The notes below the pieces were generated by a model that worked only from the letters and a program-made list of their open reading frames with translations, was not told where the DNA came from and ran no database searches. Positions 11,402 to 21,400 of a DNA stretch of 64,000 bases are shown in pieces. Made by a program: the position numbers and the translations under genes. Each line of letters begins with the position of its first letter. The first letter of the stretch is position 1. The stretch is from Heterotrichella gracilis (Eukaryota > Sar > Xanthophyceae > Tribonematales > Xanthonemataceae). The stretch spans positions 41,171 to 105,170 of the forward strand of contig JAULBX010011656.1 of assembly GCA_032358255.1 (NCBI GenBank). Reading direction: 5' to 3'.

Positions 11402-12623
11402 ACCTGTATCTCTGCCCAGGGTTCTCAGGTGTACACAGGGACCCTTCAACACCTATTGGCCGCAGCCGCTGTTGATATCAAAAGGGTTGTAGCCCTACAG
11501 TTCTTCCGTGTTCTGAGGTGTCTTGGGCACTATGCGGGCACCCAACTCAGCACTACAACTGTTTCGGAGTTTGGGTTCCGAAACCAAAACCTGGGCTGCA
11601 CGACTGCAGCGAGTTCAATTTACAAGCCGCTACCGGTTTGCGTTGCAATACAGCAAGCTTTATCTGTACCAACTGTTGTTAAGCAATAAGATATGTCAAA
11701 GGGGTACCCCACTAGGACCTAGTCTAGGGGTTGTCAAGTAACCCCCACTGAAGTTCAACCAGGCACCATGACCTGTCCGCGCACGTGGTCGATATGGTGA
11801 CCTGCGCTCGTACACACGGAAACCTGTTGGGCGATACATTCCTCGAACAACTGGAAGCGTTAGGCATTACCTGCCTAGTCTGGTAGACAACCACTATTTG
11901 CAAGTAACGTACAGTTATGGCGTGTTTCAATTGGCACATCTGCCCGCATGTGCACAGGTTTAGCGCCAGCTCGAGCGCCCGCTGAACCGGTCGGTCCCTA
12001 TCCTCAACCTCGCGCCCAAGTTCCTGGTTCTCGTTTGCATCTGCCTTTGCATACCGTATGTAGTCTTTTGGTGTTATGCAGCGGCGTGTTTGCCAGTTAG
12101 GGTGGTAGGCAAGAGCTGCGGTTTTCCTGTCCAAAGGTCCTTGTTCACTCTAACCATCTCCCTTGCCAAGGGTTTCAGACGTGCCAACCTTGGCGAAGAA
12201 ACTCATCGTGGAGTGCTGTGGGATTGCTGGAGTTTCTGGGCAGCAGAGGTGCGTGCAAAGCGTGCATGCATATCGAGCACAAGTGCATGCATGCATATGC
12301 ATTGCCCAACCTCTTGGTGGCCCTGTGTATATGATCTGCCACCTTTCCCACCAACAGGTACTCTGAATCTTATCTGAGTCTATACATTTGGTATACCAGT
12401 TGGGTCACGGTCTAGTGGAGCCTGTGGACTGGCGCTGCATATTCAAACCACAAAACATCATGGGTCCTGACTGGCAAACCCACCCTAGGGAGTACAGCCA
12501 CACGACCCTTTCACGCTACACACACGATGCTTTGACGTACACGGTGAGCCTGTTTCCTCTGACGCGCAGGTATCGAGCATCGCCCTCACCGCACACAGTA
12601 CTGCACACAGTAGCTAAGGGGCG
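11402..12623. promoter_or_regulatory. Divergent spacer between USP (-) and F-box/LRR (+)
   Basis: The two start codons point outward, so both promoters should be here. The stretch holds GCATGC/ATGCAT palindromes at about 12262-12300. An open frame of 136 codons on the minus strand (11724-12134) matches nothing I know. I see no RNA gene. Confidence 0.4.
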
Positions 12624-13970
12624 ATGGAGCACCCAACTGCAAATGTCACCCCCCATCAGATAGCGAGGGTGGAGCCACCAACTGTGAATGCCAGTCACCA
12701 GCCAAACTTGAACCACTTTTACCCACCCAGCTTACCAGATGCCATGGAGCACCCAGCACCTGCAGCTGTCTACTTACCCTGGTGGCACCCGCACCAGCCG
12801 AGCCAAGCATGGATTGACCAGGTATTAGCGGCCGTGGCCTGGTACAACATCCCAGCAGTCCGGGAACCAAAGCGGTGCCACATACACTCCCCTCCTGACC
12901 ACATTCTCCAGCGCATCCTGGGCACCCCGCCGGTCCCCACCCGTGGAGGGAGCGCAACCATCAGCCGCGCAGTCAGGCACAGCGTGCGGCAGCAGCTGGT
13001 GTGCAAGCGCTGGCGCCAGGCCCTGGAGGGTCCCAGCGAGGCATATACAGACATTTGCACGGGCTTCTGCATTTTGGGCGATCAGCTGCTTGCCTGGCTG
13101 GGGTCCAGGCTAGGCGAAACCAGGTCCTTCAGCTTTGCTTTCGAGGAAAGGCACCATGTGCTTCGGGCGCTCAAGATCCTCAATCCAGCCTGCCTCGCCA
13201 CCCTGCGTCCAATGGATGGCCTGTACAAGGGGGATATGGCAGGGCAGCTGCTGGAGGCCACCGCCCGCCTTACCTCCCTGACTGGCCTGCAGCTGTACCT
13301 GCGCTGCACCCGGGGCGAGGTGGTACCCTACATGCCAGTCTTGGCAGCCCTGGTGAATGTGGAGAGGCTGGAAGCCAGCGTCAGGCATCCCCGGGGGAGG
13401 CACTGGTGGCCGCAGCTCCCCTGCCTTGCCAAGCTGGGGACCGCGATAGTGACGGTGAACGGGGCAGACTACGTCCCCATGCTGGCCAACCAGACCACCC
13501 TCACCAGGCTTGAGGTGGTTGAAGATAAGTTTGACAATGTAGAGGGTCCAGTGGGCGGGACCTCCTTACGGCAGCTGACGCAACTCAAGCACTTGAGCGT
13601 GAAAGCGTGCACTGAAGACAGCCTGGAGCTGCCCCCTGCCTGCTTCCCCACATCACTCCAAAGCCTGGCCATCCAAGGCGACTGTGGGGTCATGGATGCT
13701 ATGGCACTCCTCCCACACCTCGTCCACCTGACATCGCTAGATCTATTCTCATATGAGCAGCTCTTGCAGGGATTGACCCCCGCCTTGGTTAGTCTCACCA
13801 GTCTACGGGAGCTGAAGGTGAGGGGGCATCCAGGGGTGCTGGTGGTGCCCCCCTTGCCCCACCTCACGCGGGTGGAGATAGGGTGGCGCGGGTGTGGCAT
13901 GACGCTGGAGGCGCCGCTCAACCCCCAGCTGCGCATCGTGTCGCCGGTACGGTTTAGGGCGACGGTTTAG
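12624..13970 (+). CDS. F-box-like leucine-rich repeat protein
   Basis: A long uninterrupted frame of 448 codons starts at the first ATG (MEHPTANVTP); a second, near-identical start context (ATGGAGCACCCA) lies 120 bases downstream. Residues about 90-130 fit a degenerate F-box (PPDHILQRIL, then VCKRWRQAL). After about residue 195 irregular leucine-rich repeats follow (LTSLTGLQLYL, LTQLKHLSV, LTSLDLFS, LTSLRELKVRG, LPHLTRVEI). F-box/LRR proteins usually present substrates to an SCF ubiquitin ligase; the substrate is unknown. The frame as read stops at 13970 inside a TTTAGGG-like stretch. A donor at 13947 would instead join in phase to 14266-14478, giving about 511 residues. The coding frame is strong; F-box and C-terminus are moderate. 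Confidence 0.8.
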   Translation: MEHPTANVTPHQIARVEPPTVNASHQPNLNHFYPPSLPDAMEHPAPAAVYLPWWHPHQPSQAWIDQVLAAVAWYNIPAVREPKRCHIHSPPDHILQRILGTPPVPTRGGSATISRAVRHSVRQQLVCKRWRQALEGPSEAYTDICTGFCILGDQLLAWLGSRLGETRSFSFAFEERHHVLRALKILNPACLATLRPMDGLYKGDMAGQLLEATARLTSLTGLQLYLRCTRGEVVPYMPVLAALVNVERLEASVRHPRGRHWWPQLPCLAKLGTAIVTVNGADYVPMLANQTTLTRLEVVEDKFDNVEGPVGGTSLRQLTQLKHLSVKACTEDSLELPPACFPTSLQSLAIQGDCGVMDAMALLPHLVHLTSLDLFSYEQLLQGLTPALVSLTSLRELKVRGHPGVLVVPPLPHLTRVEIGWRGCGMTLEAPLNPQLRIVSPVRFRATV

Positions 13971-14265
13971 GATTTAGGTTTTACCATTTGGTGGGAGCAT
14001 GGTGCGGGGATGGTGACTGGCCTCTGAGACTGGCTATCTGTCATGATAGGTGTGTGGCGGCGTTATTCTTCTTCCTTTCTTTGACTCTGTCTCTCCAATT
14101 GAGCAACATGCTCGTACTTGGGTGTATTTATTGCAACTAATGTGCCAAAAGCCTGTGTTTGGCATGAAAGTTTTTTTGCAATTGCAATCTTAACAACTTA
14201 TAGATTGTTTTGGAGGGGGAGGGGGGGGAGAGAAATGGTGTGTTTATTCATTTTGTCCATTGCAG

Positions 14266-14478
14266 GGGATGCATGGCAAGGGGGTGAGCATCAAGGGCAG
14301 GCACGGGGAGTACAGCCTACAGGGCCTGGATGCGGAGGGTGCCCTTGTGGTGCACACAGTGCAGCACATGCCTCCGGATGCTCTGCCAGGCGCTGAGCAC
14401 CCCCATGTGCACGAGGCAAGGGAAGAGAAGGAGCGGTGGTGTGCGTGGCTGCGGGAGTGCGCAGCAGGATGGCCCTAG
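14266..14478 (+). CDS. Probable last exon of the F-box/LRR gene
   Basis: After a pyrimidine-rich stretch and an acceptor (CCATTGCAG) at 14265, an open frame of 70 codons reads GMHGKGVSIKGRHGEYSLQG onward to a stop at 14478. Its phase matches the possible donor CCG/GTACGG after 13946 in the upstream LRR frame. No other gene on this strand is available to own it. The joint is inferred from phase only. Confidence 0.45.
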   Translation, partial: GMHGKGVSIKGRHGEYSLQGLDAEGALVVHTVQHMPPDALPGAEHPHVHEAREEKERWCAWLRECAAGWP

Positions 14479-15462
14479 CACCATGTGCAGCAATGAGCGG
14501 TGTACCCCTACTGGGTACATAAAGCACCATGCGCAGCAATGCGCAGCAATGCGCAGCAGCGTGGCCAGGGGTATACTAACTAACTGTTAGTGAACAGTCA
14601 GTATAACCTGTACGACATATGATACCCACAGGCGTGGGGGCATTTGCCAAATGAATTGCTGCCGCCATGCCATTTGTTTTTACCAGGCATAAAGGTGGCG
14701 CAGTTGTAGACTTGAACAGGTCGCGCATGCCACCTGAGTTTTAGTGACCCACACAAGGGCGACATCACTGCCATGTTGCTTTCTGGCATCCGTGATTGAG
14801 CTATTGCTGACTTACGTTATTCTTTATGTTGAATGGAGTGATTGGATTGCACACTGTCAGTTGCCAGACTCCTGTCACTAGTGCTGCAAATAATTTGTAG
14901 ACTCGCAACAAATACTACCCATGCACACAAAAGACATGCCTGCCTGTTCCTGCTTTCCTGCCAATGTCACAGTATGACCAAAGAAATGTAATAAAATAAT
15001 AATACGCTCTACATAAACGCTATGGGGCCATTGTTCAGCTATTCTCACATGACTCTGCCCAGCGCTCCAACTGAATGGCCTATGACTGCTGGCAGCAGTC
15101 ATGAATCTGGGCACAATCAATCACCAGCCATCCTGCATCAAGACCTAAGGTTTGCAGCACCCACTCACACCCTATTTACAACTACAACATCTGCAAAGCT
15201 GCACATTGATAGCAGCAATTTGACACCCGTCAGCTGGTCAACCGTGGTATACACAGCTAGGCATATGCTCACATAAAGGAAACATGACAGATGCCACCTG
15301 GTCAGCCCATTCCTTGGAATTTTTGCCCTACACTCCCATGAGCAGCCCATCCCATGCGCACTTCACACGCTCCTTAATTCTTTTTGTAAACTTGTGCGCA
15401 TTGCAGTGATTGCCAGCACAGCCCCAGCCCTTGCGCCCGCCCGCCCAAAACCCACACCCTAG
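14479..15462. other. Convergent spacer, 3' regions of F-box/LRR and M1
   Basis: Both neighbours are transcribed into this 1-kb stretch. It starts with short GCGCAGCAAT-type repeats (about 14495-14560). The rest is ordinary mixed sequence with no coding potential I can defend. Confidence 0.45.
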
Positions 15463-18400
15463 CTACCCATATTTGTTCATCCTCAGCATCTGCAGCTCAG
15501 CATCAATCTCCTCCGCAGACCGCACAAGGGACCCCTCCTTGGCCGCCGCGGCGCGCACCTTGCTGTCCAAAAACGTGCCCTCGGTGCTGCACACCATCCC
15601 AAAGTTGCCGTGCTTCACCAGCACCTTGTTGCCCACCCGCACAAAGGCGGTGGCGTCCGCGTAGGGCGAGGCCACCGCGGCGTCTGCTGCGCCGCCATGT
15701 GGCACATAGCTGGGCACCGCGGGGATGCGCGAGGTGATCTGGGATTGGTCGTCGAGGGGCAAAACCCCATCGGGGAGGGTCCTGGTCCCCAGGGGGGAGA
15801 TCGCTTCGGTTTGGGATGCGGGGGTTGTCCAGTGGTCCCCATATAATATGTCAAATGCTGTTTCCCCCCTGGGGTGGTGCATCCCAGGGGGAGTGAAGAC
15901 TGCATCGGGGCTGGGCCATGCTGCAGGGGGGATGTCACGAGCCCAGGGGAGGGTGCAGCTGGGTGACCTCCCCTCTTTAATTGTTGCGCACGCCCCCTTG
16001 TGCCTCCACCACGCCTTGGTCTGGCACTCCTTGCTGCAATAGGCAGCAACGCCGCAGCGCGAGCATTTGGACAGGGTGAGGGAGGACTCACTGGTGCCTG
16101 CGGGAGGGGAGGGAGGGGGGGGTTAGGGTGCGGCTAGGGTAATGGGCGCAGCATTTGGACAAGGGGAGGGATGACTCGCTGGGGCCCTGCAGATGGAGAG
16201 GAATGTATGGGGCATGGCATAATAAACGACGCTTCCCTCCTTGTGGACGTTATGCACATATCACATCAAGAGGAGCAGTACCGCTATTGCATGACCCATA
16301 TGCACCTTCAGCCTTATAACCTCACAGGCGCCACAGCCACAGCCACAGCCACAGCCACAGCCACAGCCACAGCCACAGCCACAGCTTGCATGCACCAACC
16401 AATCCCAGCCAACCCTTGTATTATCCCCCTCACCTGTGCAGTTTATGCAGTGTCCATAGGCGCAGCCCACCACCGGCCGCTGCATGATCAGCTCCTCAAC
16501 CTCGGCTGAGGTGCAGCTGTGGTCAAACCTCTCGTCACGCAGGTTGCTGAGGAAGCCAAGCATGTTCCGGCCCTGGTGCAGGGGAGAGGTGGTGGGGGGT
16601 GTGGGGGGGTGGGGGATTGGGTAGGTGGGGTATGGCACCTCCTGTGCTGTTTAGGGTTTAGGGTATAGGGTTGGTGGGTTCTGGGATTGTGTGAGGTTGT
16701 TAGGGAAATGTGGTGCAGCTGTAGTTTCATGCAGGTTGCTGAGGACCCCGAGCATGTTTTGGCCCTGATGCAGGGGGTAGAAGGGGGGTGGGGTGTGTTG
16801 AACAAGGGGTCTTGGGTCAACCCAGCCTACACGTTGTTCAAGAGCCAGAAATGGTGATAGGTAGCTGTGAAGGGTTGAGGGTTTGTGGTTATAAATCCTA
16901 TACCCTAGACGCAATCAAACGAAATAGAGCAATAAATCTCGATAAAATTATAAACTTAAAATCACTATATTCAATTGACATAGATTAAGTTTCAGTCATT
17001 TTTATGAACCCATTTATTTCTGATCCCAATCCCCACCTGCTCATCCTTGAGGTATGCCTCCACCTCGTCCTCCAGCAGCATGGCCCCCTTGGCCAGGCAG
17101 GTGTACACCGCCAACCCTACCCTAGGGTCCATGGCCTGCACCTCATGGTGGCAGGCCCACACAGCAGACTTGAGCTCCTGGGCGCTCACCACCAGGCTGG
17201 AGGTGGCGTCGGCGCTCAGACCACACAGGGCGCCCTGCGGGACGATGGATGTGGTTCCAGAGTTCATAACATACACACCGGGTTTAGGGTTTAGGGCTTA
17301 GGGTTGCGACTGCAGCTCCTGGGCGCTCACCACCAGGCTGGAGGTGGCGTCGGCGCTGAGCCCACACAGGGCGCCCTGCGAGGGGATGAAATTGGTTTCT
17401 TAATATGTAAGAGGGTAAATATACTAAGTGGCCTGTAGGGGCGGGGGCGAGGGGCGATCTCTTCTAAGACATGACGGGGAGTTGTTTCATGACCACTGCA
17501 TGTCCACCCACACCGCCCTCCATGCTTGCATGTCCCCCTGCGTAGTTGGTAATTATTACACTAATTTTTCTCCCCCACCCATTTACTCTTTTACTTATTC
17601 CTTTACTTATTATCTTCCCCTCACCCACCTCGTCCAGCCTGCTCCTCCTCAGCGCCCCAGCAAACAGGTCCCCAACTCCCAAAGCAACCAGCGCGCGATG
17701 CCACTGGGGGTCGGGGCACAGGCGGATCAGGGCCGTGGCAACCTGCAGGGGAGGGTTTAGGGTTTTAAGTAATACGAACCGTAAGAGTTGGGGTTTGGTG
17801 TGTGTGTGTGCCCACCGGGTTGGGACACAGGCGGATCAGGGCAATGGCCACCTATGGGGGAGGGTTAAGGATTTAAGTTTGAGGGTTAAGGGTTCACCAG
17901 GCATGCCTGGACGGCACAAGAGCAGGCAGCTACAGGCATTGGTTTGAGGGTTTAGGAGGACCCAGAAGCACTGTCTGCAAGGGCCATGGCGACGTACATG
18001 CAGACATTGACCCCCAAGGCAAGAAACGATGTGATAGGGATTTCATTGTGCCATCCCTGCCACCCCCCCCACCCCACCTGCACCGCCAGCAACCCCCCCT
18101 CCACCCGCAGCGCCTGCTGCAGCTCCATCCTCTCAGTCAGCTGCTCAGGCTCGTCCCCCGGACCCATGGCGATGGGCTCGGGCTTAATTTCCAGCAGCAC
18201 TGCCTTGAAGGCGGGGATGAGGTGGGCGGACAGGGACAGGAGGGCCCTGTGGGGTAGGGGGTAGGGTTTAGGGTGAGGGTAGGGTTTTGGGTAGGGTTTA
18301 GGGTTGAAGTCCTGCAAGCACTGCCTTGAAGGCGGGGATGAGGTGGGTGGACAGGGACAGAAGGGCCCTGAAGAAAAGGGATTAGGATGTGGGTAGGGGT

Positions 18401-21400
18401 GTGGGTAGGGTTCAGGGTTTGATGGGGCCAGGGTTGTTGCAGGAGCCTTGGGGAGTAGGCCCAGGCTTCTGTTCGAGCAATACTGCCTTGAGGGAAGTAA
18501 TGGTGTGGGCGGTCAGGGACAGGGATCCCCCCGCCCTGTGTGGGAGAATTTAGGGTAATGATTAGGGTTGACCCAGCTAACGTTATGCATGCACGCAGTG
18601 CACCGTGAAATCCTGAACAACATGCCCCATAGTCCCACTTCCACCACTTCCACCACTTCCACGCACCGCTGCGCCTGCTCCCCTTGCCCCCTCCCCGCCC
18701 TCAGCCGCTCCAGCACCAGCTGGCGCCCCACCCTCACCAGGTGCCACAGGGTATCGCACAGCGCCACGTGGCGCGTCACGCACTTTGCCCAGCTCACTAT
18801 CAGGCCGTGCACCTCCAGGGTGTAGGGTATTGTGGCGGGCAGAAACCCTAGATTGTCCCAGAGCGCGGCCAGGCAGGAGACCACGCTGCGGGCGCCCTTG
18901 GCGTTCATCCTGTGGGGGCAGAGAGGGTGGTTGTGGGGACTGCGAGGGATCCGAGGACGTGGGTGGGGTTTTGCAGGGCGCTGGGTGTGCGGTGAGGGTT
19001 TTACGGGGGATGTGGGGTGTGTATTTAGCGTAATGAGACGGGCAAAAACCCTAGGTTGTCCCAGAGCGCGGCCAGGCAGGAGACCACGCTGCGAGCGCCC
19101 TCCACGTTCATCCTGTGGGGGCAGGTGTGGAGTTAGGAGGGTTTTGTCACAAAACTTTTGTGGGGCGTATGGGAGGATTGTGAGGGATCAAAACCCTCAC
19201 CAGTACATTGCCCTTATGACAGATTCCATCAGCCGCACCAGCCCTCCTCCCCTCACCCAAACCTTAATCCCCAAATGCATATACTTCAAAGACTAGGACA
19301 CTATTCCAGTGGATCTTCAACAAACAATCCTCAAAATGCTGCAAAATCGCTCACCAATCCCAGCCCAGTTGACCACCAGAACCTTGCACCCCGTCAGCCC
19401 TGAAACCCTCAAAACCCTGCAGAACCCTCACCAGTCCATGGCCCGTATGACCGCCTCAATCAGGCGCACCAGCCCCCCCTCCCGCAGCGCCACAACCGCC
19501 GCCTGGCCCGCAGTCAGCACCCCAGCCCCCGACCCCACCACCTCCAGATCCACAGCCCGGTCAAACAGGTCGGGGAGGAGCGCCAATCCCCGCAGCACGT
19601 TGAGGGAGGCCACTCGCCGAATGTGGGCCGCCTCGGGCTGCGGGTGGGGGGTGTGGGGGGTGAGCGGAGTGTGGGTGCAATTCAATGGTGATACCATCAA
19701 TGAAGGATGACAACATCCCCTGGGTGGCCATGGAATGTTGTCATCCACTCATGATGGTGTTTATTCACCCTGATGATATTATTTATGCTCCCTCACCTTC
19801 CCTGCAACCTCCCTTGCCTTCCTGTCCGTTCCTTCAGGGCCAGCGCAAATGCTTGGTAATTCTAGTTTATCCAACCTTCAATTGTTTTATGTACTTCCTC
19901 ATTTGATTTTCACCTTCCCCCCTCACCTTCCCCGCCACCTCCCTTGCCTTCCTGTCCGCCCCCTCCACTGCCCTCAGGGCCAGGCGAGGCATCACAGCAG
20001 GCCAGCACCGGGACACCTGGTCGGGGTCCTTAGGGTTTTGGGGCGCGCGCCGAGCCCACGGCAAAACCCTACAGGTGGGTGCCGCTGTCAATAAAGAAAC
20101 ACATCCATATGTACAAGAAAGATATAGGTGCATTATTTCTTATAAGCAAAACATGTATTGGCATGAAACCGATGGGCGCTGTGCAGCCCATGAAGGAGGC
20201 ACGCTTGGTGTTGTAGTAAACCCTAAATCCTAAACCCTACACAATCAGCAGTAGCACCAGCACCAGAACCACCACCGCCACCCCCCCACCTGGTTTTGTA
20301 GCTGTCCATGAGCAGGCACAGGATGGTGGTGAGGTGGTTGACAAGCTCGGGGGTGCGCGCGTGGACGGAGGGGGGGAGGGTGCCGGGCTCGGTGGCCACT
20401 GCATAGGCTGTGTTGGTCAGGGATTTCAGGGACTCGCGGCTGCTCCACCACTCCCTGCAGATGAATGTCGGGATTTGAATTTGAATTTGAATTGGATTTA
20501 GAATTTGGTTTTGAATTGAATTTGAATTGGGAATTGGAATTTGTTTTCCCCTGAACTTCCACTGGGGGTCCCAGATGGGTGATGTTGTCTGCTGATGCAC
20601 GCCACCACCTCATGCTTGCAAACGCACAGGGCAAGCGCCCCTGTCCCGGCATCCATCCCCTCCACTGCGCCCCTGTATACATCGCCTACTCTTCCTCAAA
20701 CACAACCCACTTACAGCTCCTGATTCCTCTTATTACCTCCCCTTCAACCCGCCATTTCTTACACACTTTGTGTGCGTTATTTGCAGCGGGTAGCTGCAGC
20801 CCTGCGCCACCACCTCCTGCGTACACCCCCACAGTAGTAGGATTTCCTCCCCTTTCCTCAGGAGCAGTGTCCTACCCACCGCCTCCCCTCTTTCATTTCA
20901 ATTAATTCTCAATTTTTGACATCTAATACCCCAATTTTTCACATCTATTCACCCCCTGTGGCCCCACCTTATGTGCGGCATCTGCAGCAGGTAGCTGCAC
21001 CCATGCGCCACCACCTCCTGCGTGCACCCCCACAGCAACAGGGTTTCCTCCCCTGCTTCAGGCGCGGTGTAGTCCCCCCCCTTCACCCCGCGCTCCTCTG
21101 CCCGCTGCCGCAGCCTGGTCCATCCCCGCGCGTGCAGGTCGATGTGGTCGGACAGCTGGGACAGCCAGTGGAGGTGGGCGTCCTGCAGCGTTTGGAGGGG
21201 GTCGGAATGGATTATTTGGTGGTTCATTCGTTCTTGTTCCTTTTCCTTTTCTGTTTCCTGTTCCCTTTTCTATTTCCCTTTTCTATTTTTTTCTCTATTT
21301 TTCCCCCTATTTGCGTGCAGGTTGACAGCTGGGACAGCCAGTGGAGGTGGGCGTCCTGGGCATGCCTTGTTTGAGGGGAGATGGGGTTGGAATGGATTTC

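Noticed and set aside
11724-12134. 136-codon open frame on the minus strand between USP and F-box/LRR genes
   Set aside because: No recognisable domain, no signal or splice context, and it sits in a divergent promoter region; length alone is not enough.
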